Shown here: in pieces, positions 1 to 8,537 of the stretch
Layout: each line of letters begins with the position of its first letter
How positions within the stretch are numbered: the first letter of the stretch is position 1
Notes under the pieces: generated by a model
Seen by the model: only the letters and a program-made list of their open reading frames with translations
What the model was told of the DNA's origin: nothing
Databases searched by the model: none
Assembly: GCA_003353785.1 (NCBI GenBank)
Contig: PIVX01000016.1
Span: 1-37,489, forward strand
Source of the DNA: Gammaproteobacteria bacterium
GTDB lineage: Bacteria; Pseudomonadota; Gammaproteobacteria; PIVX01
Reading direction: 5' to 3'
DNA length: 37,489 bases
Position numbers and translations under genes: made by a program

Positions 1-266
1 TTGTCTTTGATAGTGCCGGAAAGGTTAATGAGATCCTGAAAACTGTTACATTTATGAGTTTCCATTAGCTGTCTTATTTTAGTTACATTATTATATATTA
101 TCTGGTCTTCTTCTCCATACGGATGAGCATCTTCATCATAATCATCCCTAGCATAGTTTAATTCGTCCTTTAGTTCATCATTATCATAATAATTAACAAA
201 TAACTCAAGCATTTCCAGTTCATCAGCTCGATTGTCATTAGTAATATAATCTATATCGTATGCCAT
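1..266 (-). CDS. N-terminal part of effector-like protein, paralogue of the 706-aa gene at 31394 (partial)
   Basis: An open frame starts with ATG at 266 and runs leftward off the window, giving 88 codons without a stop. The product is very acidic and tyrosine-rich. Its residues 15-80 align with residues 12-75 of the 706-residue protein at 31394-33514: LELFV pairs with LEFFV, NDELKDELN with DDELGKLND, then an acidic run, then HKCNSFQDLIN with LKCSTFKELVD. The two are therefore paralogues carried at opposite ends of this window. No signal peptide or known domain is visible. Function is unknown; a host-directed effector role is inferred from the family's style (long, acidic, multi-copy). Confidence 0.7.
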   Translation of the reverse strand, partial: MAYDIDYITNDNRADELEMLELFVNYYDNDELKDELNYARDDYDEDAHPYGEEDQIIYNNVTKIRQLMETHKCNSFQDLINLSGTIKD

Positions 267-578
267 AGTTAATACAATAAATAAAAATGGATTAAATTAA
301 GTGTAGTACAAAACTCTTATTAGCATTAACTGGTCTAGATACTGAAAATCGGCATAAAATTTGTATCGATTCTTCAGTTTTAAAAATTGCTTTGTCTCGG
401 CTTACTCATGTAATATTTTGGACGATCATATGTCATAACCACTAAAAAACGTTATTAATGACTAATGTTTAAAACTTATTTGATAGAATCGTAAATTATA
501 GAGCATAAAGAGTAAGAAAAACCATACTGATATTATGATTAAACGAAACAATTTTAGCTTTCTTGGTTTGCTATTTTT
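267..578. other. Intergenic stretch without a supported gene
   Basis: About 310 AT-rich bases. A plus-strand frame from roughly 303 to 446 stays open but has no start codon and no similarity I recognise. I see no RNA gene or clear terminator. Confidence 0.4.
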
Positions 579-791
579 CTATATGCCATAAAAAAATTTT
601 GCATATTTGATCATTTTAGGGAATTTTTCCTTGTTGGGAATTTCCCAGGTTGTATCTTCAATAAAGATTCCTCCTATTACATCAATATTATTACGGTTTG
701 TGTCAGGTAATTTCTTAGGGAAAATATAAAAGGCTCTTTTAACTTTCTGACTATGTTTATTCTTGTACTCACCCAAATAAATTAAAATCAT
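579..791 (-). CDS. Small hypothetical protein, possibly a fragment
   Basis: A 70-residue frame with ordinary protein-like composition (basic N-terminal half, then mixed hydrophobic) and no recognised domain. A stop codon lies four codons upstream of the ATG and no Shine-Dalgarno sequence is visible, so the start is uncertain. It could be the surviving C-terminal end of a larger decayed gene. I cannot assign a function. Confidence 0.3.
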   Translation of the reverse strand: MILIYLGEYKNKHSQKVKRAFYIFPKKLPDTNRNNIDVIGGIFIEDTTWEIPNKEKFPKMIKYAKFFYGI

Positions 792-865
792 ATACTTGGT
801 TCTTCATAGATTTGCTCTTAAAATCACTACAACTAGTTATTTGTTTATTTTTAATTTCTATAAAA

Positions 866-1318
866 CTAGTTACTTTCAGTACTCAAATATCTAGTATTTC
901 TAGATAAATTAACCATTCTAAACGATATTGATAGATTGTTTTTATGATTTTTCCCTGGGTGAGTTTTAAATTTTACTCTAGCTCCTTTAGCATCAATAGA
1001 AACAAACTCTTTATAGTTTGAATCTCTATTATTAACTTGAATTTTGCTTAAAACAGAATAAATTTTTGATTGATCACGTTCTAATTGTTTTTCTCGACTA
1101 TCTTCAGAGTCGTATGCAAAAATGTTAAATTGGTATTCAGTATCTGGTTGAAGATTTGTGAATATAACTGTATCCCACCAATTATACTGTAGTGATCTCT
1201 CATTACTAGGATAATCTGGATGTTCATTAACATTTACAGAAGATACATCAAAAAATCTTACAGTCGCATTACTAGAAACTATAGATAAGATCATCACAAA
1301 AGATAAAAATAATCGCAT
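866..1318 (-). CDS. Small secreted protein (Sec signal peptide), unknown function
   Basis: The 150-residue product begins with a typical Sec signal peptide: basic MRL, a hydrophobic stretch to about residue 16, and likely cleavage after SSNA. The mature part is polar, has no cysteine, and includes a segment NLQPDTEY that recalls NVEPNSEY in the secreted protein at 17916-18401. A later KTH segment also has a counterpart there, so the two may be distant relatives. The start is supported by an AAGGTGG Shine-Dalgarno sequence just upstream of the ATG. It lies 136 bases downstream of another secreted-protein gene on the same strand. It is probably exported to the periplasm or beyond; the function is unknown. 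Confidence 0.65.
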   Translation of the reverse strand: MRLFLSFVMILSIVSSNATVRFFDVSSVNVNEHPDYPSNERSLQYNWWDTVIFTNLQPDTEYQFNIFAYDSEDSREKQLERDQSKIYSVLSKIQVNNRDSNYKEFVSIDAKGARVKFKTHPGKNHKNNLSISFRMVNLSRNTRYLSTESN

Positions 1319-1454
1319 TTCACCACCTTTATTGAATTATTCAATTCATAATAATTTAATACTTACTATTAATCAAGCACGCGTTCAAGCAAAGAACTTT
1401 ATACAAAGAGGATATTCGGGTTAATCTGGACAATGGAGGAGCCATATATATGCT

Positions 1455-1982
1455 CTAATTATCAAGCTTTTCTAATTTGAACCTGCCAAACTTAGCTGAT
1501 AAAACATAGATAATTTTATTATTCATACTGTCCTCATTAGATGTTTGTAGATATATCGATTCTAGATATGCTTGTATTGGTAAATAAACGTCTATTCTTT
1601 CTCTTGATGAAAAGATATCAATTAAGTTGTTGATCACTTTAGGTATAGCAATGCTTGTTTCATACACTCTTTCTCGTTTTAAATCTTTTAGATAATTTAT
1701 AGCAATAATATTTTGTTGATTAGTATTAATATTTATCTGTATAAAACTGTTAATTACTATTTTAATGGGAGAGCATATTTCAGAGGTCACTGAAGTGATT
1801 AGAGTATCATCACCAGAGATTAGTTGTACATGTCCTTTATTGTCTTTAAGAGTTTTACAATAATAGTAGTTTATGTCCGCTATATAGCTTATCCCTGTGC
1901 TATTACGAATATAGATATCTGTACTATATATGGTTACTGGCATTGACAGTATGATACATGTATAAATTAATTTTATTTTCAT
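1455..1982 (-). CDS. Small secreted protein with a possible disulfide, unknown function
   Basis: A product of about 175 residues starts at the ATG at 1982 (MKIKLIY). A GTG fifteen bases upstream is also in frame, but the GGGGG run lies eight bases before the ATG and fits it better. Residues 1-20 form a signal peptide ending near IYS. The mature protein begins DIYIRNSTG and keeps two cysteines, in YYYCK and SEICSP, which could be a substrate for the DsbA/DsbB pair at 35.2-36.7 kb. The rest looks beta-rich. The family is not recognised. Confidence 0.65.
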   Translation of the reverse strand: MKIKLIYTCIILSMPVTIYSTDIYIRNSTGISYIADINYYYCKTLKDNKGHVQLISGDDTLITSVTSEICSPIKIVINSFIQININTNQQNIIAINYLKDLKRERVYETSIAIPKVINNLIDIFSSRERIDVYLPIQAYLESIYLQTSNEDSMNNKIIYVLSAKFGRFKLEKLDN

Positions 1983-2171
1983 TGCAAATACCCCCACATT
2001 CTATTTTAAATTACAGCAGGAATTTCTGCTTATTTAGTATTTTTTCATATTATAATTTTAAACACTTAGTTCATATTAAAGCTAATAAAGAATTTATTGT
2101 CGCATTAAGTATAATTTATGGATAACATGACCTTAAGGCAAGACATCTGGTTAAGGTTAAGCAGCTGTTGA

Positions 2172-2535
2172 ATGTTAGTGCTAAGTATGCAACTGCTCGA
2201 AAATATAGTAGAAGACATGAATATTATCGAATTGTCTAAGAATAAATTTTTAGATAATTTAGATGTTAAAGAAAAAATATACTGTATTATTGACAAAAAT
2301 GAAATATATAAAAAAAGTCTCAGAGAAGTGTCTTTTTATAGAACTATATTTTCTAGATAAAGCTTATTTAACATGCAAAGAAAGAGTTGATAAACTTCAA
2401 GGAATATGTTCAGGATTTAAATATCCAGAAATTCTTTCTTCTTGTAGTATATATTTACAAGATTCTATTGACCTTTTGATTGCTATGCAAGAAGCTATTG
2501 ATTTTTTAAAAGAAAAGGTTTGTATTAACAAATAG
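2172..2535 (+). pseudogene. Small gene split by a frameshift at an A7 run
   Basis: Two overlapping plus-strand frames read as one protein if the frame changes at the seven-A run at 2310-2316. The first frame (from ATG 2172) gives a helical N-terminal part ending near NEIYKK. The second frame continues VSEKCLFIELYFLDK to a stop at 2533-2535. The joined product would be about 120 residues, mostly helical, with no domain I recognise. The break may be a decaying mutation or may be rescued by transcriptional slippage at the A run. No Shine-Dalgarno sequence is obvious. Confidence 0.45.
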
Positions 2536-2664
2536 CTTTATTAAAATTTCATGCATTTTTAATTCAGGAGTTGTAAGTAGGGTGTAAAATAGATAGCATC
2601 CTCAACATTGTCTAAGTTACGAATGAATTTCATTTGTTGTTGATTTATAGTAAAATAATATCCG

Positions 2665-2805
2665 TGCATAGAGATATCCGTTGATGTTAAAGTTCGTCTA
2701 CGTGAGCATGTTAGAGATGATACTGAGCATAGCTTGGGAGCTATTACTGATAAATACATTGATATTGGATTACAAGAAAGAGCTAAATCAGCTAAAAAGA
2801 AATGA
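2665..2805 (+). pseudogene. C-terminal remnant, possibly ribbon-helix-helix-like
   Basis: A plus-strand frame ending at TGA 2803-2805 encodes a segment with VDVKVRLREHV followed by SLGAITDKYIDIGLQ and a lysine-rich tail. The pattern (short basic strand, two helices, Lys-rich end) resembles ribbon-helix-helix DNA-binding proteins or antitoxins. No in-frame ATG exists after the preceding stop, so this is a fragment. The family assignment is tentative. Confidence 0.3.
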
Positions 2806-2893
2806 GTGATAAATTAATACAAATATGTGATTTAAACAAAAATATTTTCACTATATATACATAATAATATATTTGTGAGGAGGTATATTTATT

Positions 2894-3355
2894 ATGAACG
2901 AATTAACCATATACAAGACATTACCCAAAAATTTCTCGCCACAAGTTGCAATTGCAACAAGTTGGATTAAGTACGGCAACGAATTTCTTTTTGTACAACG
3001 GAGTCCAAAGTCAAAAAACCCTCTTGTATGGGCTGTGCCTGGTGGGAAAATTGAAATTGGTGAAACCCCAATTCAAGGAATGGTTAGAGAAACACAAGAA
3101 GAAACATCAATTTCTTTGAAAGAAGATGTGGTAAAAGATTTAGGATTTTTTTATATAAAAACTCCTCAATATCAATATACTTATCACATGTTTTTTGTTG
3201 AGTTAAATGAGAAACCTCCGGTTAAAATGTCACAAGAACACAATGATTTTAAATGGATAATTTTGTCAGAGTGTCAATTAATACCTCTAATGCTAGGGGT
3301 TAAAGAAACCATTGACATCTTTCAACATAAATTAAAAAAATTGTCTTTATCATAA
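2894..3355 (+). CDS. NUDIX hydrolase
   Basis: A 153-residue protein with a NUDIX box at residues 51-73: G51-x5-E57-x7-R65-E66-x2-E69-E70. The Gly that normally ends the motif is Ser72. The conserved Arg-Glu-x2-Glu-Glu metal-binding core is intact, so it should be catalytically competent. NUDIX enzymes hydrolyse nucleoside diphosphates linked to another group X; the substrate cannot be read from sequence. The start is well supported by GAGGAGG about a dozen bases upstream. It is followed 25 bases later by a broken histidine-phosphatase gene on the same strand, so the two may once have been a phosphohydrolase pair acting on nucleotides or nucleotide sugars. Confidence 0.9.
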   Translation: MNELTIYKTLPKNFSPQVAIATSWIKYGNEFLFVQRSPKSKNPLVWAVPGGKIEIGETPIQGMVRETQEETSISLKEDVVKDLGFFYIKTPQYQYTYHMFFVELNEKPPVKMSQEHNDFKWIILSECQLIPLMLGVKETIDIFQHKLKKLSLS

Positions 3356-3380
3356 ATATTAGAAAAGAATTTTACTTTGT

Positions 3381-3779
3381 ATGTCACGACAAACGGATCA
3401 TCATAAGGATGAGCCTCATATAAAATTAAATTCCAATAGTATTAAACAAGCTTACAAAGCAAAGAAAAATATCATTAATTTAAATTTAACATCTGTTATC
3501 CATAGTCCTCTTAAGAGAGCAATAGAAACCAAAGATATGTTGATTGGTAATTTACGGTTGCCATAGTATTCTCTTACTGATTTAGAAGAATGCACTGGAT
3601 CCATTTGGCAAATTATGATTGATAGTAAAGAGATAAAATGTTTAGATACAGAAAAATTCATATACTGAGCTGTCAATGAAATAGAGCAGGTGCTTGATAA
3701 ACCTAGTCCTGTTATAATAATTGCACGTGGGGGATCCACTATACATTTTGTAAATTTCATATCAAAAAGGTACAGTTAA
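3381..3779 (+). pseudogene. Histidine phosphatase (phosphoglycerate mutase family) pseudogene
   Basis: One reading frame runs from ATG 3381 to TAA 3777-3779 but carries a TAG at 3564-3566 and a TGA at 3666-3668. Landmarks of the histidine-phosphatase family remain. The N-terminal RQTDHH stands where the RHGET signature should be, followed by HSPLKRAIET (the classic SPL-RA-ET helix). Near the end, VIIIARGGS replaces the usual second catalytic histidine motif. Both catalytic histidines are altered and two stops interrupt the frame, so the gene is dead. It sits directly after the NUDIX gene. Confidence 0.75.
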
Positions 3780-3833
3780 TTTGCTGAAATGGTAAAGGTC
3801 ACTTGTTTTTAAGCTTAAAATGCTCCACGGAAA

Positions 3834-5723
3834 TTACGGTGACTGGTGCGTCAAAGGTTGACCATCCGATGTAAAAAATAAATTACAATTAAGATTTTTA
3901 TTTTTAAAATCTGATATTTTGTAAACTATATAATTACCATCATCAAAAATTGGTTTATGAGCAGCAAAAGTTTTTGTTGAACGCCTGTTTGTAATAATAT
4001 AATCAACTCGATAATATTTACTTAAACAATAGTATGCCATAGGAGAGCGCACAAAATGTATTTTTTGTTGAATATCACGTCGTTTAGTAAATTCACGGAT
4101 ATATTTTTCATTAAATGGGAAACTCATATCAGAAAAAATAGCTCTATGTGCATGTGTTCTTATATACTCATGAGGCAGTGGCCTTTTAAGGCCGAAGGTT
4201 ACTCGAGGAGAATTTTTCTTTTTAACCCATTCATCAATAAAAAATACATCGTTTTTAGATGTTTTATTTTTTATCCATGATATTATTTTAGCTTGCTTCT
4301 CTGGTTTGAATGGTTTGAATGTATTTTTAGATATAACTAAAGCGAAAAATAGCACAGTAATAATATATATTAATATATAAAATCTATAGTAAATTGCTTC
4401 CATAAACGATGTATTTAGATAGACATTTTCTTTATTTTGTTTAAATAGGGTGTTAAAAAAGAATCCACAGATTAAAACAATTTGTGTCATCCAAATAACT
4501 TCTCTGTAAATCGTAAAGCGGTTGCTGCCTAGTTGAGCAATGAATTTTATATGAAATATTTCTGTTCCTGCATATTGTAGAAATATAGAACCTGCATAAC
4601 TTAGTATGCATAAGAAGCACATAATTATGATTTTGCTATTCTTAAAAAATATTACTGGAATAAGAGGAGCAGTAAACAGAATAAGCCATTTTATAGTACT
4701 ACTACTGACTATTCTAGATATTAAATAATGGTGGGGATGTCTAAGTTCAATATAGTGCTCTATAAATTCTACGCCGCTCATGTTGGCGCTAGGGAAAATT
4801 ATAAAATATACAAGAATAGGTAGGATAATACCGATAAAAAAATCAATGGCTAAGAATTGTAAAGATTTTTTATCATGCAAGATGGGCAAATAAAAAATAC
4901 ATAAGAATATAAAACTAAATACACTTATAGAAGGGTGAATTAGCGTAGCCAATAAAAGAAAAATAGGAGCAAAATAGCGTATGGGCTTTCTATAAAAGCA
5001 TATATATACATATAGTATACCTAATGCATAAGATAATGTTGCAGGATAAAATGAACCACCTCGTGCTCCCATAGCGTTCCAGCCAGCTGGTTTGCCGAAT
5101 TGTCCCCAAGGAATGATTTTTGTATATAAGAGTAATAGGATGATTGTATAGATAAAGATTAAAATTAGTAAATTTTTTTTAGGGAACCAGGAGTCATATA
5201 TTTTACAGATTACTAAAAATATTAATGGACTAACGAAAAAAGTACGTGCCAACATACAGAAATGTAGTATTTGATCTATAGTCCAACCAAAATATGTCCA
5301 CATAGCAACAAAATATGCATAGACAATTTTAGGGGAGTGTATAACTGAATTAGTGAAGAAATCATTTAAGAATAAATCTGGGTTAATTAACTTTAGAATT
5401 AAAGGGATTTCTATAAACCCTCCAGGATAGTAATTTTGTGTTTTACCAAAAATCCATATTGTGTAGAATGTAGCAAAAAGCACATAGAAAATTTTTAGAA
5501 TTTTATGATAGTTTGGATTATTTATGTTCATTCTATCTATAAATTTTATCTTATAAGTTTTATGTAGCTTATGCCTTAATGGTAGGTTTTTTATACTCAT
5601 ATTAAAAATATAGTCACTAACGTAATAGTTAAATTCTGCTTCGGCAGCCTTGTGTTTTAGTTGTTTTCTATGGGTGTTCTTCTTGCAATGATGTAGCTTC
5701 CTAAATAATTTTAATCGTAGCAT
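3834..5723 (-). CDS. Large polytopic membrane protein, GT-C/DUF6798-like
   Basis: The 629-residue product has about ten hydrophobic segments between roughly residues 75 and 470, then a soluble C-terminal domain. Features fit the GT-C-type or DUF6798-like group. A loop with YYPGGFIEIP and an acidic NPDLFLNDFF follows the first membrane helix, a later helix carries LIHPSISV, and the C-terminal domain carries WIKNKTSKNDVFFIDEW with RAIFSDMSFPF. Such proteins usually act on lipid-linked sugars or polysaccharides at the periplasmic face. The N-terminal 60 residues are basic and unusual and no Shine-Dalgarno sequence precedes ATG 5723; starts at MSIKN (5600) or MNINN (about 5534) are possible. It is convergent with the NUDIX-side genes and lies next to the glycan genes at 6.6-13.6 kb. 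Confidence 0.7.
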   Translation of the reverse strand: MLRLKLFRKLHHCKKNTHRKQLKHKAAEAEFNYYVSDYIFNMSIKNLPLRHKLHKTYKIKFIDRMNINNPNYHKILKIFYVLFATFYTIWIFGKTQNYYPGGFIEIPLILKLINPDLFLNDFFTNSVIHSPKIVYAYFVAMWTYFGWTIDQILHFCMLARTFFVSPLIFLVICKIYDSWFPKKNLLILIFIYTIILLLLYTKIIPWGQFGKPAGWNAMGARGGSFYPATLSYALGILYVYICFYRKPIRYFAPIFLLLATLIHPSISVFSFIFLCIFYLPILHDKKSLQFLAIDFFIGIILPILVYFIIFPSANMSGVEFIEHYIELRHPHHYLISRIVSSSTIKWLILFTAPLIPVIFFKNSKIIIMCFLCILSYAGSIFLQYAGTEIFHIKFIAQLGSNRFTIYREVIWMTQIVLICGFFFNTLFKQNKENVYLNTSFMEAIYYRFYILIYIITVLFFALVISKNTFKPFKPEKQAKIISWIKNKTSKNDVFFIDEWVKKKNSPRVTFGLKRPLPHEYIRTHAHRAIFSDMSFPFNEKYIREFTKRRDIQQKIHFVRSPMAYYCLSKYYRVDYIITNRRSTKTFAAHKPIFDDGNYIVYKISDFKNKNLNCNLFFTSDGQPLTHQSP

Positions 5724-5770
5724 AAATTATCCAAATAGTTTTGTCAAAAGTTGGTGTCTTCTCCGACAAT

Positions 5771-5795
5771 TGGTTGCTAGTTTTTCTGAATTCCT
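5771..5795. repeat. Repeat copy 1, ISL3-associated end sequence
   Basis: TGGTTGCTAGTTTTTCTGAA is closely matched at 15023 (TGGTTGCTAATTTCTCTGAA), just upstream of another ISL3 relic, and in part at 5878. All read inward toward transposase remnants or lie beside them, as terminal inverted repeats would. Confidence 0.45.
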
Positions 5796-5877
5796 ATAGA
5801 AATTTCCCGATCAAATCTGAAAAAATAAATTTATTTCTGTAAATATGGTCCTGAAAGTAATGTTCTATTTTTTAACT

Positions 5878-5900
5878 GGTTGCTATTTTCTCTCGCCATA
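5878..5900. repeat. Repeat copy 2, probable ISL3 terminal repeat
   Basis: TGGTTGCTATTTTCTCTCGC lies just beyond the 3' end of the minus-strand ISL3 transposase remnant and points inward. It matches the first half of the copies at 5771 and 15023, so it is a good candidate for the element's right inverted repeat. Confidence 0.45.
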
Positions 5901-5922
5901 AATATTCAAATTAAACAGTAAG

Positions 5923-6120
5923 TTATGATATATTGGCTCTTCCGTAATCTCCTGGAGCGTTATACCTCAGCATATAACTCATATCCAAACATGTCCAAAA
6001 CATCCTTTGGAAGAAGTGTTTTAGGTCATAAAGTCCATAGCAGCGTCGTTTCAAAACTTTAATTTTAACTTCCCTATTAACAACTTCCATAATAGAGCCT
6101 TCAGTTTCACCAGTTTTCAT
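5923..6120 (-). pseudogene. ISL3-family transposase, C-terminal remnant
   Basis: About 65 codons encode NREVKIKVLKRRCYG followed by LKHFFQRMF, the conserved C-terminal segment of ISL3-family transposases. In intact members an Asn-rich helix leads into IKVIKRRAYGF. The DDE core and zinc-binding N-terminus are missing. The remnant lies beside the repeat at 5878-5900, consistent with the right end of an ISL3 element on the minus strand. Confidence 0.7.
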
Positions 6121-6189
6121 GGATACATCTTCTGTTGTTTCTGCATAAATTAATATTTCATTAAGTTAAGTTGCTTCAGCAAAGAGGGA

Positions 6190-6510
6190 TGACATCTGAT
6201 AATTGCTGGACAGCTGTAAGTCTTAAAAATAAATTAAAACTTATAAAATTAACTAAACTTCAAACTTATATAAAAAATAATGTTTCAAGAATTATTAACT
6301 ATGCAACTTATAAAGAAAAAAATGCCATTTACAAGCAGTATAATAGAAGCAGCTGTAGGTAATATTATTAATGCTAGACAAAAACAAACTCGTAAAATGC
6401 AATGGACATGAGATGGCGCACATACTGTTATTCAACTAAGAGCTTCCAAGGCGAGTAAAACTTGGGATGCTGATTGGGGAAATGCCGTGGAACATTTGTT
6501 AGCTGCTTAG
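6190..6510 (+). pseudogene. Transposase C-terminal remnant, ISKra4-like
   Basis: A first frame encodes KLTKLQTYIKNNVSRIINYA. After a shift at the seven-A run at about 6317-6323, a second frame continues MPFTSSIIEAAVGNIINARQ, KMQWT, a TGA stop, then GAHTVIQLRASKASKTW and DADW, ending at TAG 6508-6510. The order of a PFTSS-x-E-x2-V helix, KMQW and G(A/G)-x-L-LRA is the conserved C-terminus of ISKra4-type transposases. The frameshift and internal stop mark it as a relic. Confidence 0.65.
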
Positions 6511-6663
6511 ATCTAGATTTGTATTGCTTCCAGCAAGGTTCTGTGGGGGTTGTTATAGTAATATGACTATTAAGTAAACAATTAATAGGGAAATTGCTAT
6601 GACTTCTGCCCGACATTGTGGCAATAATGTGGCCAGATCCTAATCTTTAAAAGTTAACATAAA

Positions 6664-8361
6664 TCACTTAACTATTTTTTCAGGAATAATAGGAATTATT
6701 TTTTTATATTGATCTTTAAGTGATTTTATTTGATTTTGGGGTATGTGTTTATCCAATTCTAATCTACTAGGATGATATTCCCATTTATGAAAACAGGACT
6801 GCCAATATTGAAATGTTCGTAAATCATCTGGAGTTCCCCAAGACAACCAATGCTCTATTTCAAATAAATGACAATGCATCCCTAATGATATTGCTTCTTG
6901 TATGCACGAGTCTAAATAAAATTCCCCATTTATTTTCCCATTTTTAGAAATTAAACTATTTAAAGATTTGTGAAATAAATTGGGATTACAAAAAGTAAAA
7001 GTCCCTGTGATTATAGGATCATTACGGGGATCTTTTAATGCTTTTTTTACAGATATTTTTCTTATCTTTCCATCTTTATCAGAATCAATCCATCCAAACA
7101 TTTCTGGATTACGCACACCCTTTGAGTGGTTTCTAGCTCCCCAGACAATAATGTCAATATCAGGATTATCTACTAAATCAAAGAATTTTTTAATATTATA
7201 TATCATCCCACTATCGCAAGCTGCAAAAGTAATTGGCAAAGGAGTTTCTCCTAATTTTTCTTCTATATAGTCTAGCCCTATTTTAGCTGTTATGGCCTGA
7301 CCTTCTGTAAGCTCTTCAATAATTATTATTTCGGAGTTGGGGTACTGGTTCTTAAGCTCATTAGTCAATTCTCTAAAATTTGGCATATCTTTTCTTAGAA
7401 TAAAAACGTAATGATGTGCTTTAGGTAAATCATATATCGCTTGTAAAACCATTGGCTTTCCTGAAACAGGGATAAGAGGTTTAGTCATTTTGTACCCTTC
7501 TTTAGCAAAACGCTCCCCTAATCCTGCCATTGGAATTATAGTGGTTCCTTTTGGCTTAAAACTTTCAGCGTCTTTAATCAGATAATTTGCACTAAGTTTT
7601 TTAAATATAGTTGACCATTCTATATAATCTTTTAAATCAGCAGGAGTTCCCCATTGCATAAAATGTTGTAAAGGATAAACAGCTGTAGGCAAGTTTTTAG
7701 ATAATAAATACTTGTAAGCTAAACTGACATAATACTCTTTGTTAATGGTCAACCCTTGTTTAACACAATTCTCCATTGCTTTTAACATAATATCCCCAGA
7801 AGAAAAGTAGTATGTGCCACTAGAGGCATATTCATTCATCCTATTATCTGTAAATGGTTGTTTCTCTTGTATATTTTTTACCCACCCATTTTCCTCTACT
7901 ATATAGGCATAGTTTGTTTTTCCAAGAGAATGCGGATGAAAATCTTTATAAGCTGGTATAGCGCCACTACATTTAGTTACAAAGACGAATTCTTTGAAAC
8001 GTTGCCAATCCCAAAAACATGTAAAGTCACAATAATTAACAATAACAGGTTTAGTATAATCAATTAGGTCTTTAACTTGTAAAATAGCATGTACAGGGCC
8101 TAGTTTGTGTGGGTTAATGCCTACTATTTTGCCAGAATGGCAGTATTCTTGTAATATTTTTTCCATATTAAATTTAGTATTATTTAAATGCTCATTATTG
8201 CAAATAAAAATAAAATTAGTTTCTCCAGGAAACATTTTAATAATGTGGTATATAATAGGTTTGTTTTCTACTTCAATTAACGGTTTAGGAACATTATAGC
8301 CTACAGCACGAAAGCGTTCACCAAAACCGGACATTGGGACAATTATTTGAATATCACTCAT
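6664..8361 (-). CDS. Fused tandem sugar-phosphate nucleotidyltransferase
   Basis: About 565 residues hold two complete NTP-transferase domains in one chain. Using the ATG start, domain 1 begins IIVPMSGFGERFR with the conserved KP in VPKPLIEV and ends near FMQWGTPADL at about residue 250. Domain 2 begins IIPMAGLGERFAKEGY with TKPLIPV and ends near WLSWGTPDDL at about residue 515. Both keep the G-x-G-x-R-F nucleotide loop, the KP substrate lysine and the WGTP-x-DL terminal motif, so both may be active. Such enzymes join a nucleotide to a sugar or polyol phosphate. The ATG at 8361 is preferred over an upstream in-frame TTG (8385), because a TATAAT box at 8377-8382 overlaps the TTG and AGCGAG lies at Shine-Dalgarno distance from the ATG. 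It is divergent from the glycosyltransferase operon. Confidence 0.85.
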   Translation of the reverse strand: MSDIQIIVPMSGFGERFRAVGYNVPKPLIEVENKPIIYHIIKMFPGETNFIFICNNEHLNNTKFNMEKILQEYCHSGKIVGINPHKLGPVHAILQVKDLIDYTKPVIVNYCDFTCFWDWQRFKEFVFVTKCSGAIPAYKDFHPHSLGKTNYAYIVEENGWVKNIQEKQPFTDNRMNEYASSGTYYFSSGDIMLKAMENCVKQGLTINKEYYVSLAYKYLLSKNLPTAVYPLQHFMQWGTPADLKDYIEWSTIFKKLSANYLIKDAESFKPKGTTIIPMAGLGERFAKEGYKMTKPLIPVSGKPMVLQAIYDLPKAHHYVFILRKDMPNFRELTNELKNQYPNSEIIIIEELTEGQAITAKIGLDYIEEKLGETPLPITFAACDSGMIYNIKKFFDLVDNPDIDIIVWGARNHSKGVRNPEMFGWIDSDKDGKIRKISVKKALKDPRNDPIITGTFTFCNPNLFHKSLNSLISKNGKINGEFYLDSCIQEAISLGMHCHLFEIEHWLSWGTPDDLRTFQYWQSCFHKWEYHPSRLELDKHIPQNQIKSLKDQYKKIIPIIPEKIVK

Positions 8362-8482
8362 AATATTACTCGCTATATTATACAAAAGTGTGTAATTCTA
8401 TTTTTTGTATTTTTATTGCATTATTAATTAATTTCATAATATACATCCAATTTTAACATAAAGACTTGTATGATTTATACTC

Positions 8483-8511
8483 TTTAAATTAAGTTTAAGA
8501 GTTGTTATAAT
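8483..8511 (+). promoter_or_regulatory. Candidate sigma70-type promoter of the glycan operon
   Basis: TTTAAA at 8483-8488, a 17-base spacer and a perfect TATAAT at 8506-8511. Transcription would begin about 20 bases before the GT2 start at 8538. The region lies between two divergent genes. Confidence 0.45.
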
Positions 8512-8537
8512 TATAGGATTAGATTATGGTGATTTTT

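Noticed and set aside
2559..2759. 66-codon minus-strand frame
   Set aside because: The plus strand here holds a more protein-like remnant ending at 2805; the minus frame shows no motif or start signal.
3564..3668. TAG and TGA in the histidine-phosphatase frame as possible recoding
   Set aside because: The catalytic motif histidines are also lost, so simple decay explains the stops better.
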